Below are positions 33,601-43,763 of a stretch of 43,897 nucleotides of DNA, piece by piece. How positions within the stretch are numbered: position 1 is the stretch's first letter; every line of letters begins with the position of its first letter. The stretch is from NCBI GenBank assembly GCA_947594095.1, contig CANQEA010000006.1, forward strand, positions 1-43,897, in the 5' to 3' direction. The notes beneath the pieces were generated by a model that ran no database searches, had not been told where the DNA came from, and worked only from the letters and a program-made list of their open reading frames with translations. The DNA is from an uncultured Clostridia bacterium (GTDB lineage: Bacteria > Bacillota_A > Clostridia > TANB77 > CAG-508). The translations under genes and the position numbers were made by a program.

Positions 33601-36600
33601 AATTTGATTTTTCATCATAATCAAATACTAAAAACAAATTATTAAAGGCTGGATGAGAATAGTCTTGTTCCTTTGATGATAAAACTGGTTCAAAGTATGA
33701 AGAAAGTTCTAGCATTTCTTCATTATTTCCATTGTTTTCAATAGTAACCCTTCTAATTTCTACAGGTTCATTTGCAGCTATTGTTGTTTTAATTTTTGTT
33801 TTAATATTTCCATTTACTAACTCTTGGACTATTTTATCTGGCATAAAGCTAATTTGATAGTTTTGTTTATCATTATTTAATGAATAATTTGAACTCCACA
33901 TTTCTTTTGTTCTTACATTTTTTATTGTGAAAAATATTCCTTGTGAATAATCACTAGTTGGTTTAAAACGGTTTATATAAATATTCTTATATTTACTTAC
34001 ACCTTCACCCTTTTGATTCATTGCAATTACATAGTCTTCATTTGAAATTACATTTCCTCTAATTAATCTTTCATCTATCTTCTTATACGTATTTTGTGTA
34101 TAATTTTCATAATCTTTGTATTTTAGTTTTTCTACTTTTTCTTTGTTTTCTTTTGTTACTATTGATTTTTCTGGCATGGTTTCTTGCAATAATATACTTA
34201 CTGCTTCTATTTCTGGATTTTGTAAAAATCTTTTACTTAAAATTAAATTATTATATAAATTATTAATTGAAAGAAGTATTAATCCTTGATGATGTGCCAT
34301 ATAAGTTTTAACGACACTTGCAGTTTTTCCTTTCTCTACTCTTTCTGGTGTAAAGTCTATTGATTCATATAAACCAAATTTACCTAATGCACCATATTGT
34401 TCTAATCTCTTTATATTTTCTAAAACTTGTTTTGGTTTATCTACTATTGCTAAAATAGAACCATAAGATGATACTACAGTTTCATCTCCAAGTCCTCTTT
34501 TTAGTCCAAGCCAAGGTATTCCAAATGCTTTATATTGATAATTTGCATGTAAATCTTTTTCATTAAATGCGGATTCAGATATACCCCATGGAATTCCTAA
34601 TTTTTTGCTATATTCCATTTGACTCATAATCATAAATTTACAAGATTCATCAAGAAGACTTCCTTCATATTTTGGTATATTAATATTTGGCATTAAATAT
34701 TCAAAAGCTGTTCCAGACCAAGATATTAACCCTTTATATTTATCCATTTTGGTTAAAGTTTTACTCAAACTATTCCAGTGTTTTACTGGTACATCTCTTT
34801 TGCTAATTGCAACTAAACTTGCTTGTCTTGCCTCAGATGCTAGTAAATCATAATATGAGTCAGTTAGTTTATTTTCTTCAATATTAAAACCAATAGAAAA
34901 TATCTGATGCTCTTTACTATATAAAACAGAAAAATCTGTAGAGTTGATTAAATTTTCTACTATGTTTTTTAATTTCTGAATTTGTTTGATATCTATTTTT
35001 TCATCTTCTGGATAATTTATTAAGTTTTCTAAAAAAGTTTTTACAACATACATATATCCAATTAAATTACCACTATCTACTGTTGACACATATCTAGGAA
35101 TAAGTGGCTTTTTTGTTTTTATTTCATACCAGTTGTATAAATGTCCATTCCACTTTTGAAGGCTTTCTACTGATAAAATTATATTATTTAATAGTTCGAT
35201 TGTTTTATCTAATTTTATGAAATTTAAGTCATATGCAGATATAACCGCAAGCATTGAAAGCCCAATGTTTGTTGAAGATGTTCTATAAACTATTTTATTT
35301 TTTCTGTCTTCTTGATAATTATCAGGGATTAGAAAATTATTTTCTTCTGTTAAATATTTTTCAAAAAATTGCCATGTTTTATGACCTATATCTAAGATAT
35401 ATTTTCTTTCTTTTTCATTTAGTTTTTCAAGTGGAAGAGTCTCTTTTGATTCTTTACTAATGTACCACATAAATAGTGGTGCAACTGACCATAAAAACGC
35501 TAAAATAATAGCAAACGGATTATTAGTTAGTATTGCTATTCCAATTGTTATAACTCCTGCTAAAATGTTAACTGACATTTTGTTATAGTATGAAATTAAA
35601 CTTGATTTTTCTTGTTTTTCTGCTTCTTCTGATGTAGTCCATTCAAGTAAGTTTTTGCGGGTTATAGTCATTCTATAAATTGTTTTTATAATTGATGACA
35701 ACGATATATATGCTTTATATGGGAGAGTTGCTAAATGTAAAAATCCCCTGTAAAAACTACCTTCTATTCCTGCAATTTGGCTCGAAAATGTTTTTTGTTT
35801 TTTCTCTCCTTCTTTTCTATAAATAAAATCATTTAGTATTTCTAATAAAAATGGGAATATTGATATAACTACTAATAAAATAATTGTTGGATAAAAAGTT
35901 ACTATATTAATTAGGCCTACTATTGTAACATAAATTAAAGAAAATAAAATAGATGCTTCTAGCAAACTTCTTCTTAAGTTGTCCATTATCTTGTATTTTG
36001 CAAGAAGACCTAATGGATTTTTAATCTTTTTTCTTATTCCGTCTTTTTGTAAATAAATATTTTTTCTAAGCCAAGGTGTAATTTGCCAATCTCCTCTAAT
36101 CCATCTAGATAATCTTGTTATAAAACTATTATATTTTGTTGGATATCCATCCATTAGCAAAATGTCTGATACTAATCCACATCTTAAGTAATTTCCTTCT
36201 AGCAGATCATGACTTAAGACTGTGTTTTCTGGTATTGCATTATTTAATACTTTTGAGAATATTTCTAAATCATAAATTCCTTTTCCTGTAAAAATTCCTT
36301 CTTTAAAATTATCCTGATATAAATCTGATATTGCATTTGTATAACTATCGATTCCACCAGACCCTGCAAATATTTTTGTAAATAGTGTTTTTTGTTTTAT
36401 AGTTAAATTTATACCTACTCTTGGTTGCATAATTCCATATCCATCTACTACAATATTTTTCTGTTCATCTAAAATAGGTCTATTTAAAATATGTGCCATA
36501 GCGCCTACAAGTTCAAATGCAGAATTTAAAATTAAGTCTGTATCTGCATCTAAAGTAATTACATATTTTATTTTAGGAATTTTATCTTTGTTTTTTTCTA

Positions 36601-38383
36601 ATGTGTTTGCTTCAAATGGATCTTTAATATTTCCAAGCAAGTATTCATTAAACTGGTTTATCATTCCCCTTTTTCTTTCCCAGCCAAGATAACTTTGTTC
36701 TTTTGGGTTCCACTCTCTTTTTCTATATATAAAATTAAATATTGGAAATTGTTCTGATTTATATTTCTTATTTAATTTTTCTACTTGATTTAACCCTTCT
36801 AAAATTACTTCTTTGTCAAACTCTTCTTCTTTTTTTGAGCTTTCTGAGCAATCTCCAAGTAGTGTAAAATATAGGTTTTTAGATTTATTTGCTAGATAAT
36901 ATACTTCTAACTTTTTAAATAATTCTTGAACTTTTTCTTTTGATTTTATAATTGTTGGAATAATTACCATTGTACTATTTTCTTCATCAATTCCATTTAG
37001 AAAGTCTAACTTTGGAATTGGTTTTGGTTTTATTATTTTGCTTAAAATATATTGAATTAGCTGATTTGCAACTTCTGATGCAGGTAATAAAAATACAAAA
37101 AAGCTAATTAAATATATAGGAATATTGTCTATTTTGCTTGTAAATATTAATGTAATTGCTAATGATATTAAAATAGTTAAACTAGAAATCCCCAATATAT
37201 ATGCTTTTACCTTGTCTTTGTTTTTCATTTGCCTACTTGTTTTATATTGTAAAACATTATAAAGTGTATTTACACCATCATCTATTAAATAATATCCTAT
37301 ATGAGATTTTCTGCTTCCTTTTTCTTCTTTTTGTGCTATTTCTAAGATTTTTTTAGCAATATAAATTTCTGAAATTTTAGTTTTTTTAGATATTTCTTTT
37401 ATTCTTGTTCTATAATATTCTTTTGTTGAACTATCCATTTTTTCGTAAACATCTGCTGGGTCTTTTCTTAAAAGTTCTTCTACGCCATTAATTTTTTCGA
37501 ATATTTCTAAAAAGTTAATTCTTTGTACTTTTTTAATACTTGTTATACTATTTCCTATTGATACTTTCCTTACAGCTATATCAAAATGTTCTTTTTTTAT
37601 TACTTCAGATACAGTACTTCCTGTCATTTCTACCGCTTCTTCTAATGCATTTAAATAACTAAATCCTTTTTTACCATATCTTTTTAGAATATATGACATA
37701 TATTCAATAAATGAATACTTAAAGTTTCTTGCTATTTCTTTTTCTAGCCTATTCGTTGGTGGATATTTGAATTTTAATTCTGATTTAGGCTTGTTTTCAA
37801 TTAATCTTTCTACAATATTTTCTGCTTTATATTTTTGTATCTGACTTTGATATATTTTTTCGCATATTTCTCTTATATTTCCTATAATTGCAATTTGTAA
37901 AAATATTCCTATATTCCATATTTCGTCCATACTTAAAGTCTTTTTTGTTTGATAACTAATTAAATATTCTTCTAAGTCATCTTTTTCAATTTTATTATCA
38001 GTAAATGCTACAATTTCAGATGCAAGTACATAAATCCTTGCAAATCCTGCATATTGTCCATTTGCAATTCCTACAAAATTTGTGTATTTTTTTACTGGTA
38101 ATTCTTTTTGAATTTGCTTTACTACTTCTTCTATTACATAGAAGTTATCTAATAACCATTCCCCTGCTGGGTGTATACTAATTCCTAGTTTTAGATGTTC
38201 ATTTAATAGAAAATATACTTCTTTTATTTTTTCAAAGTTTTCTATTAAGTTAGGTATTGGATATGTTTCTTTTTTTGATTTATTTGTTAAATTATGGTTT
38301 GATGCAATTTTTTCTAAATGCTGCTTAAGTTGGTATTTATCTAATATTGTACCATTTATTTTTAAAATTTTATTTGCTTTCAA
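30692..38383 (-). CDS. Cyclic beta-1,2-glucan synthase (GT84/GH94 type), 3' end removed by the element
   Basis: The TTG start at 38383 follows AAGGAG by about 13 bases. The N-terminal region (1-390) is helical. Membrane helices lie near residues 395-445, about 830-880 and about 955-1000. The GT84 catalytic region has VITLDADTDL and LSRWIRGDWQITPW. A glycoamylase-like region (ISWSGTAFEYLMPN, MAHHQGLILLSINNL) follows, then the GH94-type module (LGRSGYYQSGGAFGFRDQLQ, PKIGSGDWNDGFSTVGNKGK). Such enzymes make cyclic beta-1,2-glucans from UDP-glucose at the inner membrane face and set ring size with the phosphorylase module. The frame leaves host sequence at Gln-Tyr-Thr-His and adds four element-encoded residues (Glu-Cys-Cys-Cys), losing about 158 residues of the (alpha/alpha)6 barrel and tail. 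The 2563-residue product is probably inactive in chain cyclisation. No in-frame CGG is present. Confidence 0.88.
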   Translation of the reverse strand: MKANKILKINGTILDKYQLKQHLEKIASNHNLTNKSKKETYPIPNLIENFEKIKEVYFLLNEHLKLGISIHPAGEWLLDNFYVIEEVVKQIQKELPVKKYTNFVGIANGQYAGFARIYVLASEIVAFTDNKIEKDDLEEYLISYQTKKTLSMDEIWNIGIFLQIAIIGNIREICEKIYQSQIQKYKAENIVERLIENKPKSELKFKYPPTNRLEKEIARNFKYSFIEYMSYILKRYGKKGFSYLNALEEAVEMTGSTVSEVIKKEHFDIAVRKVSIGNSITSIKKVQRINFLEIFEKINGVEELLRKDPADVYEKMDSSTKEYYRTRIKEISKKTKISEIYIAKKILEIAQKEEKGSRKSHIGYYLIDDGVNTLYNVLQYKTSRQMKNKDKVKAYILGISSLTILISLAITLIFTSKIDNIPIYLISFFVFLLPASEVANQLIQYILSKIIKPKPIPKLDFLNGIDEENSTMVIIPTIIKSKEKVQELFKKLEVYYLANKSKNLYFTLLGDCSESSKKEEEFDKEVILEGLNQVEKLNKKYKSEQFPIFNFIYRKREWNPKEQSYLGWERKRGMINQFNEYLLGNIKDPFEANTLEKNKDKIPKIKYVITLDADTDLILNSAFELVGAMAHILNRPILDEQKNIVVDGYGIMQPRVGINLTIKQKTLFTKIFAGSGGIDSYTNAISDLYQDNFKEGIFTGKGIYDLEIFSKVLNNAIPENTVLSHDLLEGNYLRCGLVSDILLMDGYPTKYNSFITRLSRWIRGDWQITPWLRKNIYLQKDGIRKKIKNPLGLLAKYKIMDNLRRSLLEASILFSLIYVTIVGLINIVTFYPTIILLVVISIFPFLLEILNDFIYRKEGEKKQKTFSSQIAGIEGSFYRGFLHLATLPYKAYISLSSIIKTIYRMTITRKNLLEWTTSEEAEKQEKSSLISYYNKMSVNILAGVITIGIAILTNNPFAIILAFLWSVAPLFMWYISKESKETLPLEKLNEKERKYILDIGHKTWQFFEKYLTEENNFLIPDNYQEDRKNKIVYRTSSTNIGLSMLAVISAYDLNFIKLDKTIELLNNIILSVESLQKWNGHLYNWYEIKTKKPLIPRYVSTVDSGNLIGYMYVVKTFLENLINYPEDEKIDIKQIQKLKNIVENLINSTDFSVLYSKEHQIFSIGFNIEENKLTDSYYDLLASEARQASLVAISKRDVPVKHWNSLSKTLTKMDKYKGLISWSGTAFEYLMPNINIPKYEGSLLDESCKFMIMSQMEYSKKLGIPWGISESAFNEKDLHANYQYKAFGIPWLGLKRGLGDETVVSSYGSILAIVDKPKQVLENIKRLEQYGALGKFGLYESIDFTPERVEKGKTASVVKTYMAHHQGLILLSINNLYNNLILSKRFLQNPEIEAVSILLQETMPEKSIVTKENKEKVEKLKYKDYENYTQNTYKKIDERLIRGNVISNEDYVIAMNQKGEGVSKYKNIYINRFKPTSDYSQGIFFTIKNVRTKEMWSSNYSLNNDKQNYQISFMPDKIVQELVNGNIKTKIKTTIAANEPVEIRRVTIENNGNNEEMLELSSYFEPVLSSKEQDYSHPAFNNLFLVFDYDEKSNCLILKRKNRDKNMPVYYLGATLSTNSETIGDLEYEIDKEKFIGRGNLGIPIAIKNSLPFSKNIGLVTEPIVSLKRTIKIKPKQEISIDLIIGINNEKEALLKQMEKYMLSENVKEEFELAKARVEAESRYLRIKGKEIENYQKMLSYMIFDNPAKVEQRRKAAKRDYSQNELWKYGISGDLPIILVKITDVNDSYVIKEVLKAYEFFKTKNVECEIVILDEEKHSYENYVREEIENAILNTHMAYMKNIRGGIFVLNKGEIEKQDITLLEFVSSITIDSKKGGIENCLKELEDDYLENYKDVGEDATSQIIVEEKNDDIDILENHDELKYYNEYGAFSEDGKEYKIKVNTENRLPTAWSHIMANEKFGTIVTESMGGYSWYKNSRLSRVSSWENSPVYDTPSEIIYLKDMKNKKTWSLGLNSMPDDRNYNAIFGFGYCKYIHKSDDILQELEVFVPKEDSCKVGILTLSNNTQVKKKLKIYYYIKPVIGEDEIKTNTNIDINFDKNNNIICAKNLYYFDDSPCQMYVSSSEKINSYTGNKKFFQGKGGLKSPDGIKKVALNNENSLGRNTCIAYEIEVEIEGFEQKEIAIVLGAEDTIVDCKNIAYKYSKIQNCKQELENVKRYWNELLGRLQVYTPIESNNILLNGWMAYQIIESRLLGRSGYYQSGGAFGFRDQLQDTLGLKYIDPDIMKKQIIKHSKHQFIEGDVEHWWHEEGSRGIRTRFTDDLLWLVYLTLEYIEFTGDKSILDIETSYLEGKVLEEGVDEKYDKYLTSEVSESIYKHCIKAIDKSLNFGKNGLPKIGSGDWNDGFSTVGNKGKGESIWLGFFLYNILDRWIPICKERENLELANKYEKIKQELKSKLNTNGWDGRWYRRAYMDDGNVLGSIENDECRIDSIAQSWSVISNAGDNEKKYISMESLENHLIDKENGIIKLLDPPFEKSNLEPGYIKAYLPGVRENGGQYTHECCC
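30706..30718 (+). repeat. attR-like 13-bp direct repeat
   Basis: This is the second copy of CATGAGTGTATTG, at the junction where the glucan synthase frame enters element sequence. The bases outside the 13 differ from the left copy. Confidence 0.85.
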
Positions 38384-38479
38384 AAAAATTCCACTCCTTG
38401 CTAATATGTTTTACACATATTGTTCGCAAAGTGTGGAAATTTTATACATTTGTTTTTATTATACTATAAGTTTTTTGTA

Positions 38480-39460
38480 TTATCTTTCTTCATCTGGAAT
38501 TGTATAATTCCAAAGTGTTTCATTTGTAATAGATTCCATTTTTAATTTACCATTTTTATCTACAGTAAATATACGATTTAGCATACCTTTTCCCATTTCA
38601 AATTCTTTTTTCAATCTATTCATTAAATTATTTCTATTTATATCTGAAGTTTCAATATTTTCTGCCATTTCTTTAAATTTATACATTTCCATTATATATT
38701 CATCAGTATCTGATGGAAGAATATGAGATGAGTTAGATGAGTGTGTTATACTACTATACTCTCTTATTTTTACTCTAGATGGTATGCGGTCTCCTTCTTT
38801 TTCTGTGTATCCTCTTTCGAAACTCAAATTTTCTTTATCTACTCCAAGAGCAGATGAAATTTTCTCTTCTAATGTATCTATTTGAAAGTCACTAATTTCT
38901 TTTGACATACTGATTAGTACAGAGTTAGGCAGGTTTTCTATATCATTAATTAAATATGATAATTCACTTGCTTCATTTAAAAGTTCGTCTGTTACACCAA
39001 TTGTATTTTTATCATTCTTTGTAAGCATTGCTTCTGTAATGTCAATTGGGTATTTTTTATCTGAAATATTTTTATATATGGCTAAACCGGCAGCTGCAAC
39101 TGCAAGTGATGTTGCTATAGCAGCAACTCTTGGTGCAATTTTTTTCTTTGGTTGCTTACGTTTTTTTAGAGTACCTTGAGGATGATATTCTTTAGGAATT
39201 CTGTAATTTACTGCTCTGTTTGCCATTTTATTTCTTTGCACATTTGCCTCTTTTAATTCTTTTTTTCTTCTTTTAGCTACTTCAGGATTTTTAACTTTTA
39301 TTCGTCTTGGTTTTCTATTTGGACTATTTAAGTTTTTTGGTTTTTTTGTTTCCTCTTGCAACCTCCTCCTAAATTCATTTGCTCGATTCTTAGTAGTATC
39401 TGTTGTACGAATTTGTTTATACTTTCCATTATTAAAATCAACATCATATACTTTACCCAT
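38480..39460 (-). CDS. Single-pass membrane protein of unknown function with a very basic N-terminus
   Basis: This 326-residue protein starts at ATG after AAAGGAGGG. Residues 1-108 are extremely rich in Lys and Arg (RKPRRIKVKNPEVAKRRKKE) and probably disordered and cytosolic or nucleic-acid binding. One hydrophobic segment (VAAIATSLAVAAAGLAIY, about 110-127) follows. The remainder is soluble and mostly helical (LLNEASELSYLINDIENLPN; a late Met-rich end). The arrangement suggests an inside-basic membrane anchor with an external domain. I do not recognise a family. It lies between spoIIID and the glucan synthase gene, all leftward, so a sporulation role is possible but unsupported. Confidence 0.6.
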   Translation of the reverse strand: MGKVYDVDFNNGKYKQIRTTDTTKNRANEFRRRLQEETKKPKNLNSPNRKPRRIKVKNPEVAKRRKKELKEANVQRNKMANRAVNYRIPKEYHPQGTLKKRKQPKKKIAPRVAAIATSLAVAAAGLAIYKNISDKKYPIDITEAMLTKNDKNTIGVTDELLNEASELSYLINDIENLPNSVLISMSKEISDFQIDTLEEKISSALGVDKENLSFERGYTEKEGDRIPSRVKIREYSSITHSSNSSHILPSDTDEYIMEMYKFKEMAENIETSDINRNNLMNRLKKEFEMGKGMLNRIFTVDKNGKLKMESITNETLWNYTIPDEER

Positions 39461-39568
39461 ATATTATCCCTCCTTTGTAACTGTTCTATTATATTATACC
39501 ATTTTTTTGTAAAAAACGCAAATTTTAAAAAACACCTTGAATTTAATTTCAAAGTGTTTTATTTTTAT

Positions 39569-39823
39569 TTATTTTATATGGCTATATTTCCTTTTGGTTG
39601 CCATTCCTCCTCTTATATGTCTTTCTGCTTTGTTTTCATCTAGTATAACTCTAACTTCTTTAGCTAAACTTGGGTTAATCTTTACTAATCGCTCTGATAC
39701 GTCTTTGTGTACTGTGCTTTTACTTATTCCAAATTTTTTGGCTGTACCTCTTACTGTATCTTTTGAATCTATTATATAATGTGCAAGTTCTGTTGCACGT
39801 TCTTCTATTGATATTTGTTTCAT
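39569..39823 (-). CDS. spoIIID: Stage III sporulation transcriptional regulator SpoIIID
   Basis: The protein has 84 residues from the ATG at 39823, preceded by GGGGGT; a longer frame to 39844 is less likely. The helix-turn-helix TVRGTAKKFGISKSTVHKDV is nearly identical to the B. subtilis protein, followed by the conserved ERLVKINPSLAKEVRVILDE and RHIRGGMATKRKY basic tail that contacts DNA. SpoIIID controls gene expression in the mother cell after engulfment under sigma-E. Its presence indicates a spore-forming lineage. It is a single gene here. The region between it and the SNF2 terminator (39824-40108) is very AT-rich and shows nothing I can name. Confidence 0.95.
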   Translation of the reverse strand: MKQISIEERATELAHYIIDSKDTVRGTAKKFGISKSTVHKDVSERLVKINPSLAKEVRVILDENKAERHIRGGMATKRKYSHIK

Positions 39824-40108
39824 ATAAAAACCCCCATATAGCAAATCTTTTTGTTTAATTGTATTCGCTATATTAGGGGATTAGAACTTTGGGATATTTT
39901 CTTCAATACTTTCATTCGTTTTGTATTGTGTATTTTTATGTTTTATTGCTATTTAATAAAATTTTTTTCATTTTTAACATTCCTCGTATTTATTTTTATA
40001 TCATTTAATTTGTATTTTACCATATAAAACAATTTTTGACAACTTTGGGTTATTTCCTATTTTAGGTATAACATATCTGTTATAGAATTATATACTTAAT
40101 ATAAAAAT

Positions 40109-40128
40109 GTCTATTCAAAAGAATAGAC
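40109..40128 (-). terminator. Terminator downstream of the SNF2-type helicase gene
   Basis: GTCTATTC (40109-40116) and GAATAGAC (40121-40128) pair perfectly with a 4-base loop, and ATTTTTAT follows on the minus strand. Confidence 0.75.
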
Positions 40129-40144
40129 ACAAAATTTATAATTT

Positions 40145-40306
40145 TTATTTTATTACCAGTCCCAACTTCACAACTGGATTTTTCTTTGCTAGAAAAACCT
40201 TCTTTATTTCAATATTTCCAGGAAAAACTTGTCCTTTTTGTTTACCGTTCTTTAGTGTTACATCCGTGTGTACTGATGCTACTGTTTGTATCTTAATTTT
40301 ATTCAA
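40145..40306 (-). other. Possible 53-codon coding-like tail after the SNF2 gene
   Basis: Between the SNF2 stop and the terminator an open frame from TTG 40306 to 40145 encodes a plausible short peptide (TVASVHTDVTLKNGKQKGQV, then IEIKKVFLAKKN). Its TTG overlaps the SNF2 stop, which would allow coupled translation, but no clear ribosome binding site exists. It may be a small gene, a remnant or chance. Confidence 0.25.
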
Positions 40307-43300
40307 ATAAATCCAAAATATCTTCTTTCGACATTTTATTTATAAAAGTTTCTTCTGTCGAAAGCACATCTTTTGAAAGCTTTTCTTTTCTTTCTTGCAT
40401 CTTATTTATTTTTTCTTCAATAGAATTATTAGTAATAAGTTTATACACTTGAACACTGTTTTTTTGTCCAATTCTATATGCTCTGTCTGTTGCTTGATTT
40501 TCACTTGATACATTCCACCAAGGATCATAATGAATTACAACATCTGCTGAAGTTAAATTAAGACCTGTTCCACCTGCTTTTAAAGAAATTAAGAATACTT
40601 TTACTAGTTCACTATTGTTAAATTCATCAACCATTTCAATTCTCTTGCTAACTGGTGTATTCCCTACTAACTTAAAGTACTTAATATCCAATTTATTTAA
40701 TTCATCTTCTATTATTTCAAACATTGATGTATAACTTGAAAATAGCAATATTTTATGGTCAGACTCTATTGCATCTACTATTAAATCTAAACATTGTTTT
40801 AATTTTCCACTTCCGCCATCATAATTTTTAATAAATAAACTTGGATGACAACAAATTTGTCTTAATCTTGTTAGTAACATAAGGATTTTAAATTTACTTT
40901 TTTCAAAACTGTTATCATTTAATTCTTCTGCTACTTCTTTTCTAGTTTGAGCTAAATATGATAAATATATTTTTTCTTGCTCTTTTTCCATTTCATTTTT
41001 CATCACTGTTATGTTTTTTTCTGGCAACTCTGTTAAAACATCTTTTTTTACTCTTCTTAAAACAAATGGACTAATTAATTTTTTGAGTCTATTTAATGCT
41101 TCTTTATCTTCATATTTTAATATTGGTTCTTCAAATTTTTTCTTAAATTTGTTGTAATTATATAAATATCCTGGCATTATGAAATCAAATATAGACCAAA
41201 GTTCAGCTATTGAATTTTCTATTGGAGTACCAGTTAGTGCAAATTTCACTTCACCTTTTAAAGATTTAAGTGATGTTGCATTTTGAGTTAATGAATTTTT
41301 TATATATTGTGCTTCATCCGCTATTATATATTTAAAATCTTTATCTTCATAATTTTCGACATCTCTTTTTAGTAAATCATATGATGTAATAATTAAATCA
41401 TACTCTTGATAAGTATTTAATTTTTTATTTCTTTCCTCTGCTGTTCCATTAATAATTAATACCTTTATTGAATCACACCATTTTTCAACTTCTGCCTTCC
41501 AGTTAAGCACCAATGTACTTGGACATACTACTATTGATGTTACTTTATTTTTTAATTTTAGTTCTGTATTTAATAATGCTATAATTTGTAAAGTTTTTCC
41601 TAGACCCATATCATCTGCTAAAATTCCACCAAATTTATACTTTTCTAGAGTTTTTAACCATCTATATCCTACCTTTTGATAATCTCTTAGCTTTTCTTCA
41701 AATTCTTTATCTATTTCAATATCATTTGAAATTTCGGAATTTCCTATTCTATCTATTAACTCTGTAAATTTTTCATTTTTTGATACATTTATTTGTTTTT
41801 TAGAATCTATTAATTTTTCTAAATATAAACTTCTATTTATTGGTAGATTAATTACTCCATTTGTTACCTTACTATAGTCTATGTCAAGTGTTTCTGACAT
41901 CTCCTCTAATAAGTTTAAATCTTCATTATTAGTTAGATTAAGAAAATCTCCACTTTTTAATTTATAGTATTTTTTCTTAATAGTATAATTTTTTAAAATA
42001 TCCTTTATTTCACTAATATCTATATTTATTTTTGAAATATCTAATTCTAATAGCCCATTATCTATCTTTATTCCTATATTTGAGATTTTAGGCTGTCTTA
42101 TTTGCTTATTTTTAAATTTATCTGTTGCTAAAACTTCAAAGTCATTCATATATCCTTCAATTTTATGTAATAAAAATTCATAGATATCATCTGTATTTTT
42201 CATAATAAATTGTTTTCTTCCAGGTATAAGCTCAAATCCATCCATAAATATTCTTTTAATAACTTCTGTTTCGGCAGGCATATTTCTGACAATATTATGT
42301 TCTTTAACATATGTCTGATAAGTATTTTCCAGTATGTTAAATTCATAATCCTTATAACAAAATTTTAGTTCTAGCATAATATTACCTTTGTCATCAACAT
42401 CTAATAAAATTTTTGATGCTAATTCACTTACAACTTCTACTTCTTTTGCTATTTCTTGTGGTAAATCGTCAGCTTTTATGTGTATTTTGGGCATAACAAA
42501 TCTAGTAAAGTCATTTAATCTATCTTCTGGGATAAGTACATAATCATCATTTTTTAATATGTCAAATAATCTAACAAGATTTATATCTTTATCTTTTTTA
42601 TATATTTTTTTATTATATACAATGTAAATATTTTTATCTGAATAGAATACAAGATAGTTAGAAATATTCATCCTTAATACATATTCTTCCGATACCTTTT
42701 CATGTTCAACGTCCCAATAATAATAATTATAGGTTTTTACTTTTTCTTTTTGAATATTGCATGTTATTTTTAATTCTTCTTCTGTAATATTACATAATTC
42801 AATCCCTTGTTTACCACTATATTCATAACAATGAAATAATACATTTTTATCTGGAAGCATATTAAAAAATTCATCTATTTTGTTACCTTTTATATACATT
42901 TCTTTTCCTATCACAGTCGACATATTATATCTGTCAAAGGTATCATAATATTTGAACATTTCTGCATATTCAATAATATAATCAAACAACCATCTTGAAT
43001 CTTCACTAAAGTTTTCTCTTTTGGGAATAAATCTTAGTTGTTTTCCATAATATATTTCTGTTTCATTTTTATATGCATCATATAAGTTACTAATACTATT
43101 TAGAACATACATGCGATTTTCGCCTATTTTAAATGTTATGGTTAGAGTTTCGTTATCGTATTTTTCTAATGTGAATTCCAATTTTACATTAGTTGAAAGT
43201 TCTGATAATTTTACATTCTTCATTGTTTGAGTTTGATTATATAGCTCTAATACATCAAGTCTATCTGAATTTTCTATAAATTCATTACCAGTTTTATATA

Positions 43301-43763
43301 AATTTATCATATGGAGTCCATTATAATATTTTTGTTGATATTCATATTTTTTTCTTTCTTCTTCCTGTCTTCTTTTAATTTCTTCTAATCTCTTTTTCTC
43401 TTCTTCTTTCCTTTTGGCTTCCAGTTTTACTTTTCCTTCTGATGTACTTGCGTAATGTGGCTCTATTGCTTCCATAGAAGTAGCTATTATATGTTTACAC
43501 AAATTTCCCTTGTAATAATCTTCACATGTACATCTACTTTTGTTAATCATATTTCCACATATTTCTAAGTATGTTGTATAAGTGTCATAATTTCCCTCAA
43601 CAGATGCTTCTATAGTATAATTTTTTTCATCAATTTTATTAACTTTTTGTACTTTAACTAGTCCATTATTGTATATGCTGTTTCCTCTTCTATATCTAGC
43701 TGAATCATATCTTCTATTAAAATTGAGTGTTTTAAATTCTAAATCTATTACATCAATTATCAT
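40299..43763 (-). CDS. SNF2-family ATPase/helicase with N-terminal SWIM zinc finger
   Basis: This 1154-residue protein starts at ATG after AAGGAG. A SWIM finger lies near residues 68-95 (CTCEDYYKGNLCKHIIA, CxC...CxH). A Lys/Glu-rich linker and a large bacterial-SNF2-associated region follow. The ATPase core has DDMGLGKTLQIIALLNTELK (Walker A, about residue 725), DEAQYIKN (Walker B), LTGTPIENSIAELW and, in the second RecA lobe, LKAGGTGLNLTSADVVIHYD with the arginine-finger segment ATDRAYRIGQ. It probably moves along double-stranded DNA or remodels RNA polymerase like RapA/HepA; bacterial SWIM-SNF2 proteins also occur in defence contexts. The 134 bases upstream to the window end hold its promoter region; nothing else is visible there. 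Confidence 0.92.
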   Translation of the reverse strand: MIIDVIDLEFKTLNFNRRYDSARYRRGNSIYNNGLVKVQKVNKIDEKNYTIEASVEGNYDTYTTYLEICGNMINKSRCTCEDYYKGNLCKHIIATSMEAIEPHYASTSEGKVKLEAKRKEEEKKRLEEIKRRQEEERKKYEYQQKYYNGLHMINLYKTGNEFIENSDRLDVLELYNQTQTMKNVKLSELSTNVKLEFTLEKYDNETLTITFKIGENRMYVLNSISNLYDAYKNETEIYYGKQLRFIPKRENFSEDSRWLFDYIIEYAEMFKYYDTFDRYNMSTVIGKEMYIKGNKIDEFFNMLPDKNVLFHCYEYSGKQGIELCNITEEELKITCNIQKEKVKTYNYYYWDVEHEKVSEEYVLRMNISNYLVFYSDKNIYIVYNKKIYKKDKDINLVRLFDILKNDDYVLIPEDRLNDFTRFVMPKIHIKADDLPQEIAKEVEVVSELASKILLDVDDKGNIMLELKFCYKDYEFNILENTYQTYVKEHNIVRNMPAETEVIKRIFMDGFELIPGRKQFIMKNTDDIYEFLLHKIEGYMNDFEVLATDKFKNKQIRQPKISNIGIKIDNGLLELDISKINIDISEIKDILKNYTIKKKYYKLKSGDFLNLTNNEDLNLLEEMSETLDIDYSKVTNGVINLPINRSLYLEKLIDSKKQINVSKNEKFTELIDRIGNSEISNDIEIDKEFEEKLRDYQKVGYRWLKTLEKYKFGGILADDMGLGKTLQIIALLNTELKLKNKVTSIVVCPSTLVLNWKAEVEKWCDSIKVLIINGTAEERNKKLNTYQEYDLIITSYDLLKRDVENYEDKDFKYIIADEAQYIKNSLTQNATSLKSLKGEVKFALTGTPIENSIAELWSIFDFIMPGYLYNYNKFKKKFEEPILKYEDKEALNRLKKLISPFVLRRVKKDVLTELPEKNITVMKNEMEKEQEKIYLSYLAQTRKEVAEELNDNSFEKSKFKILMLLTRLRQICCHPSLFIKNYDGGSGKLKQCLDLIVDAIESDHKILLFSSYTSMFEIIEDELNKLDIKYFKLVGNTPVSKRIEMVDEFNNSELVKVFLISLKAGGTGLNLTSADVVIHYDPWWNVSSENQATDRAYRIGQKNSVQVYKLITNNSIEEKINKMQERKEKLSKDVLSTEETFINKMSKEDILDLFE

